From: Atriophallophorus winterbourni
Taxonomy: Eukaryota; Platyhelminthes; Trematoda; Plagiorchiida; Microphallidae
Reading direction: 5' to 3'
DNA: 64,000 bases
Assembly: GCA_013407085.1 (NCBI GenBank)
Contig: JACCGJ010000327.1
Coordinates: forward strand, 1 to 64,000
The notes beneath the pieces are model-generated. The model was not told the DNA's origin and ran no database searches. It worked only from the letters and a program-made list of their open reading frames with translations. The translations under genes were made by a program, and so were the position numbers. Of this stretch, positions 63,090 through 64,000 are shown one piece after another (the stretch's first letter is position 1; every line of letters starts with the position of its first letter).

Positions 63090-63992
63090 TTAATGGAGAG
63101 TAGTTGGATGCTCGATCAGTATGGGCCTCCAGCGAACTTTGGATGGCCTCTTTACTACGCGAAAATCCACAATACGAAGGTCCTTCTCACCCTCCGATAA
63201 TCTTTTCTTAAGCTCCATCGTAGCAGTCTTCATCTTGATTCTATCGTCAGGCGACAAATCTCGTAATATTTTATACGGTAGACCCTTCAGTCGATGAACG
63301 CGCTTTAGGATCTTTTGGGCCTGATCGTCGGAAGCCAGTACTGTTTTCAGAACCCTGGGCTTTTCACACTCCAGATTTCTGCGTCCAAGTCGGAACGCTG
63401 ATACAATTGTGATACCAGCCTCCCCTTGGTCAACCATTTTCCCGAAAACTGATTGAAGAAACTGGCTATCCTGTTGAATTCTGGCAGCAGATGTTTCTCC
63501 ATCTGGTTCCGGTGCATTCACAATAATGAGGCAGCATTTGCGTGCGTCTGGTGAACTGTCAGCTTTACTGCTCGGAAGTGAGATCTTACTCTCCTTCACC
63601 ACATTCCTAGAAAATTGTTGTGGTAATCGGCCTTCCAATTTTTCGACTCTGTTCGAAATATTGGACCAGGTTGCAGTATCGGCATCTGTATTTATGGCGG
63701 CTACAGAGGCATATGTGGCGTTAGCATTTGGGTCTAATTCATTAGACGTGGCCACATGATCCGCAATATCTGAAGAGACAGATTCCACTTGCACGTTCGA
63801 TGGCAGTGCAACAACCTTATTTCTTCTAGTTTTTGATCGGCGTCCGGATGACACAGCTTTGCTTTTTTTCGGTGTGCTACCGAGTGGAGGCGTTTTGCTA
63901 TCAGCCGGAACACTTGTGCCTTGTACATCATTAACCAGCCTGGACCCACTTACAGGTAGATCTTCCTTATTTGGTAAATGAGAGGACTGCAA
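63090..63992 (-). CDS. CR1-like LINE ORF1 protein (may be 5' partial)
   Basis: A 300-residue protein from the first in-window ATG; the true start may be upstream of the window. The N-terminal third is basic and Ser-rich (KKSKAVSSGRRSKTRRNKVV). A short coiled-coil-like stretch follows (WSNISNRVEKLEGRLPQQ), then KCCLIIVNAPEP, IVSAFRLGRRNLECEKPRVL, AQKILKRVHRLKGLPYKILR and DLSPDDRIKM, the RRM-like RNA-binding core of LINE ORF1 proteins. It probably coats the element RNA. Its stop (TAA at 63090) lies inside the open ORF2 frame. Confidence 0.82.
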   Translation of the reverse strand: MQSSHLPNKEDLPVSGSRLVNDVQGTSVPADSKTPPLGSTPKKSKAVSSGRRSKTRRNKVVALPSNVQVESVSSDIADHVATSNELDPNANATYASVAAINTDADTATWSNISNRVEKLEGRLPQQFSRNVVKESKISLPSSKADSSPDARKCCLIIVNAPEPDGETSAARIQQDSQFLQSVFGKMVDQGEAGITIVSAFRLGRRNLECEKPRVLKTVLASDDQAQKILKRVHRLKGLPYKILRDLSPDDRIKMKTATMELKKRLSEGEKDLRIVDFRVVKRPSKVRWRPILIEHPTTLH

Positions 63993-64000
63993 GGCTTCCA

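Larger units (their letters stand above)
60180..64000 (-). mobile_element. Nearly intact two-ORF CR1-like LINE (CR1-C)
   Basis: From the window edge downward: ORF1 (63992-63090), ORF2 (63078-60293, one frameshift), an ~85-bp 3' UTR and a (GAA)7 tail (60185-60206 as TTC on the plus strand). Both products are otherwise clean, so the copy is young. The 5' end lies outside the window. It is inserted upstream of the TCF coding start in the same orientation. Confidence 0.9.

Noticed and set aside
1..64000. CRISPR arrays, operons, rRNA or viral genes
   Set aside because: None seen; repeats are dispersed retroelements, not regularly spaced, and the coding style is eukaryotic.

Overview
The window looks like nuclear DNA from a flatworm, most probably a fluke (trematode). 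This rests on the mix of retroelements: RTE-clade LINEs, CR1-like LINEs and a Gypsy element of the type common in flukes. It also rests on one widely spaced intron-rich gene. The species cannot be named from sequence alone. There is no operon, CRISPR array, rRNA or convincing tRNA. A run of exactly 1000 N (49999-50998) is an assembly gap.

The only host gene I can support lies on the minus strand from 59730 down to 26140. It encodes a TCF/LEF transcription factor, the DNA-binding effector of Wnt/beta-catenin signalling. Nine coding exons (59575-59730, 55546-55606, 52377-52630, 47430-47595, 45608-45971, 42463-42723, 34025-34469, 30274-30548, 26140-26593) join with matching splice phases. Together they give 2436 nt, 811 residues and a stop. 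In order the protein has an N-terminal beta-catenin-binding segment, alanine/serine-rich linkers, an HMG box, a basic tail and a complete four-cysteine C-clamp.

Almost everything else is transposable elements. 1-6.3 kb: a decayed RTE-1 element on the minus strand interrupted by a SINE-like repeat with a 13-bp target-site duplication (TSD), then an apparently intact 3.6-kb RTE-1 element on the plus strand (1017-residue endonuclease/reverse transcriptase). 7.8-10.4 kb: a CR1-like LINE with an open RT but a broken endonuclease. 13-21.6 kb: CR1-like relics, one inserted into another. 21.76-25.1 kb: a decayed Gypsy retrotransposon with two recognisable LTRs. 26.7-58.8 kb (TCF introns): RTE fragments, about twenty copies of the ~235-bp SINE-like repeat, and three short non-autonomous RTE-1 derivatives. 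60.2-64 kb: a nearly intact two-ORF CR1-like LINE upstream of the TCF start, broken by one frameshift.

The most interesting material is the non-autonomous layer that lives off these LINEs. It includes deletion derivatives with perfect 12-bp TSDs, one derivative carrying two different RTE 3' ends inside a single TSD pair, a SINE-like family with a short and a long 3' end, and a small 3'-terminal hairpin kept across CR1-like copies although its sequence drifts.

Several stretches, mainly 6.3-7.8, 10.4-13.0, 13.9-16.5 and 17.3-18.8 kb and parts of the TCF introns, show nothing I can recognise.
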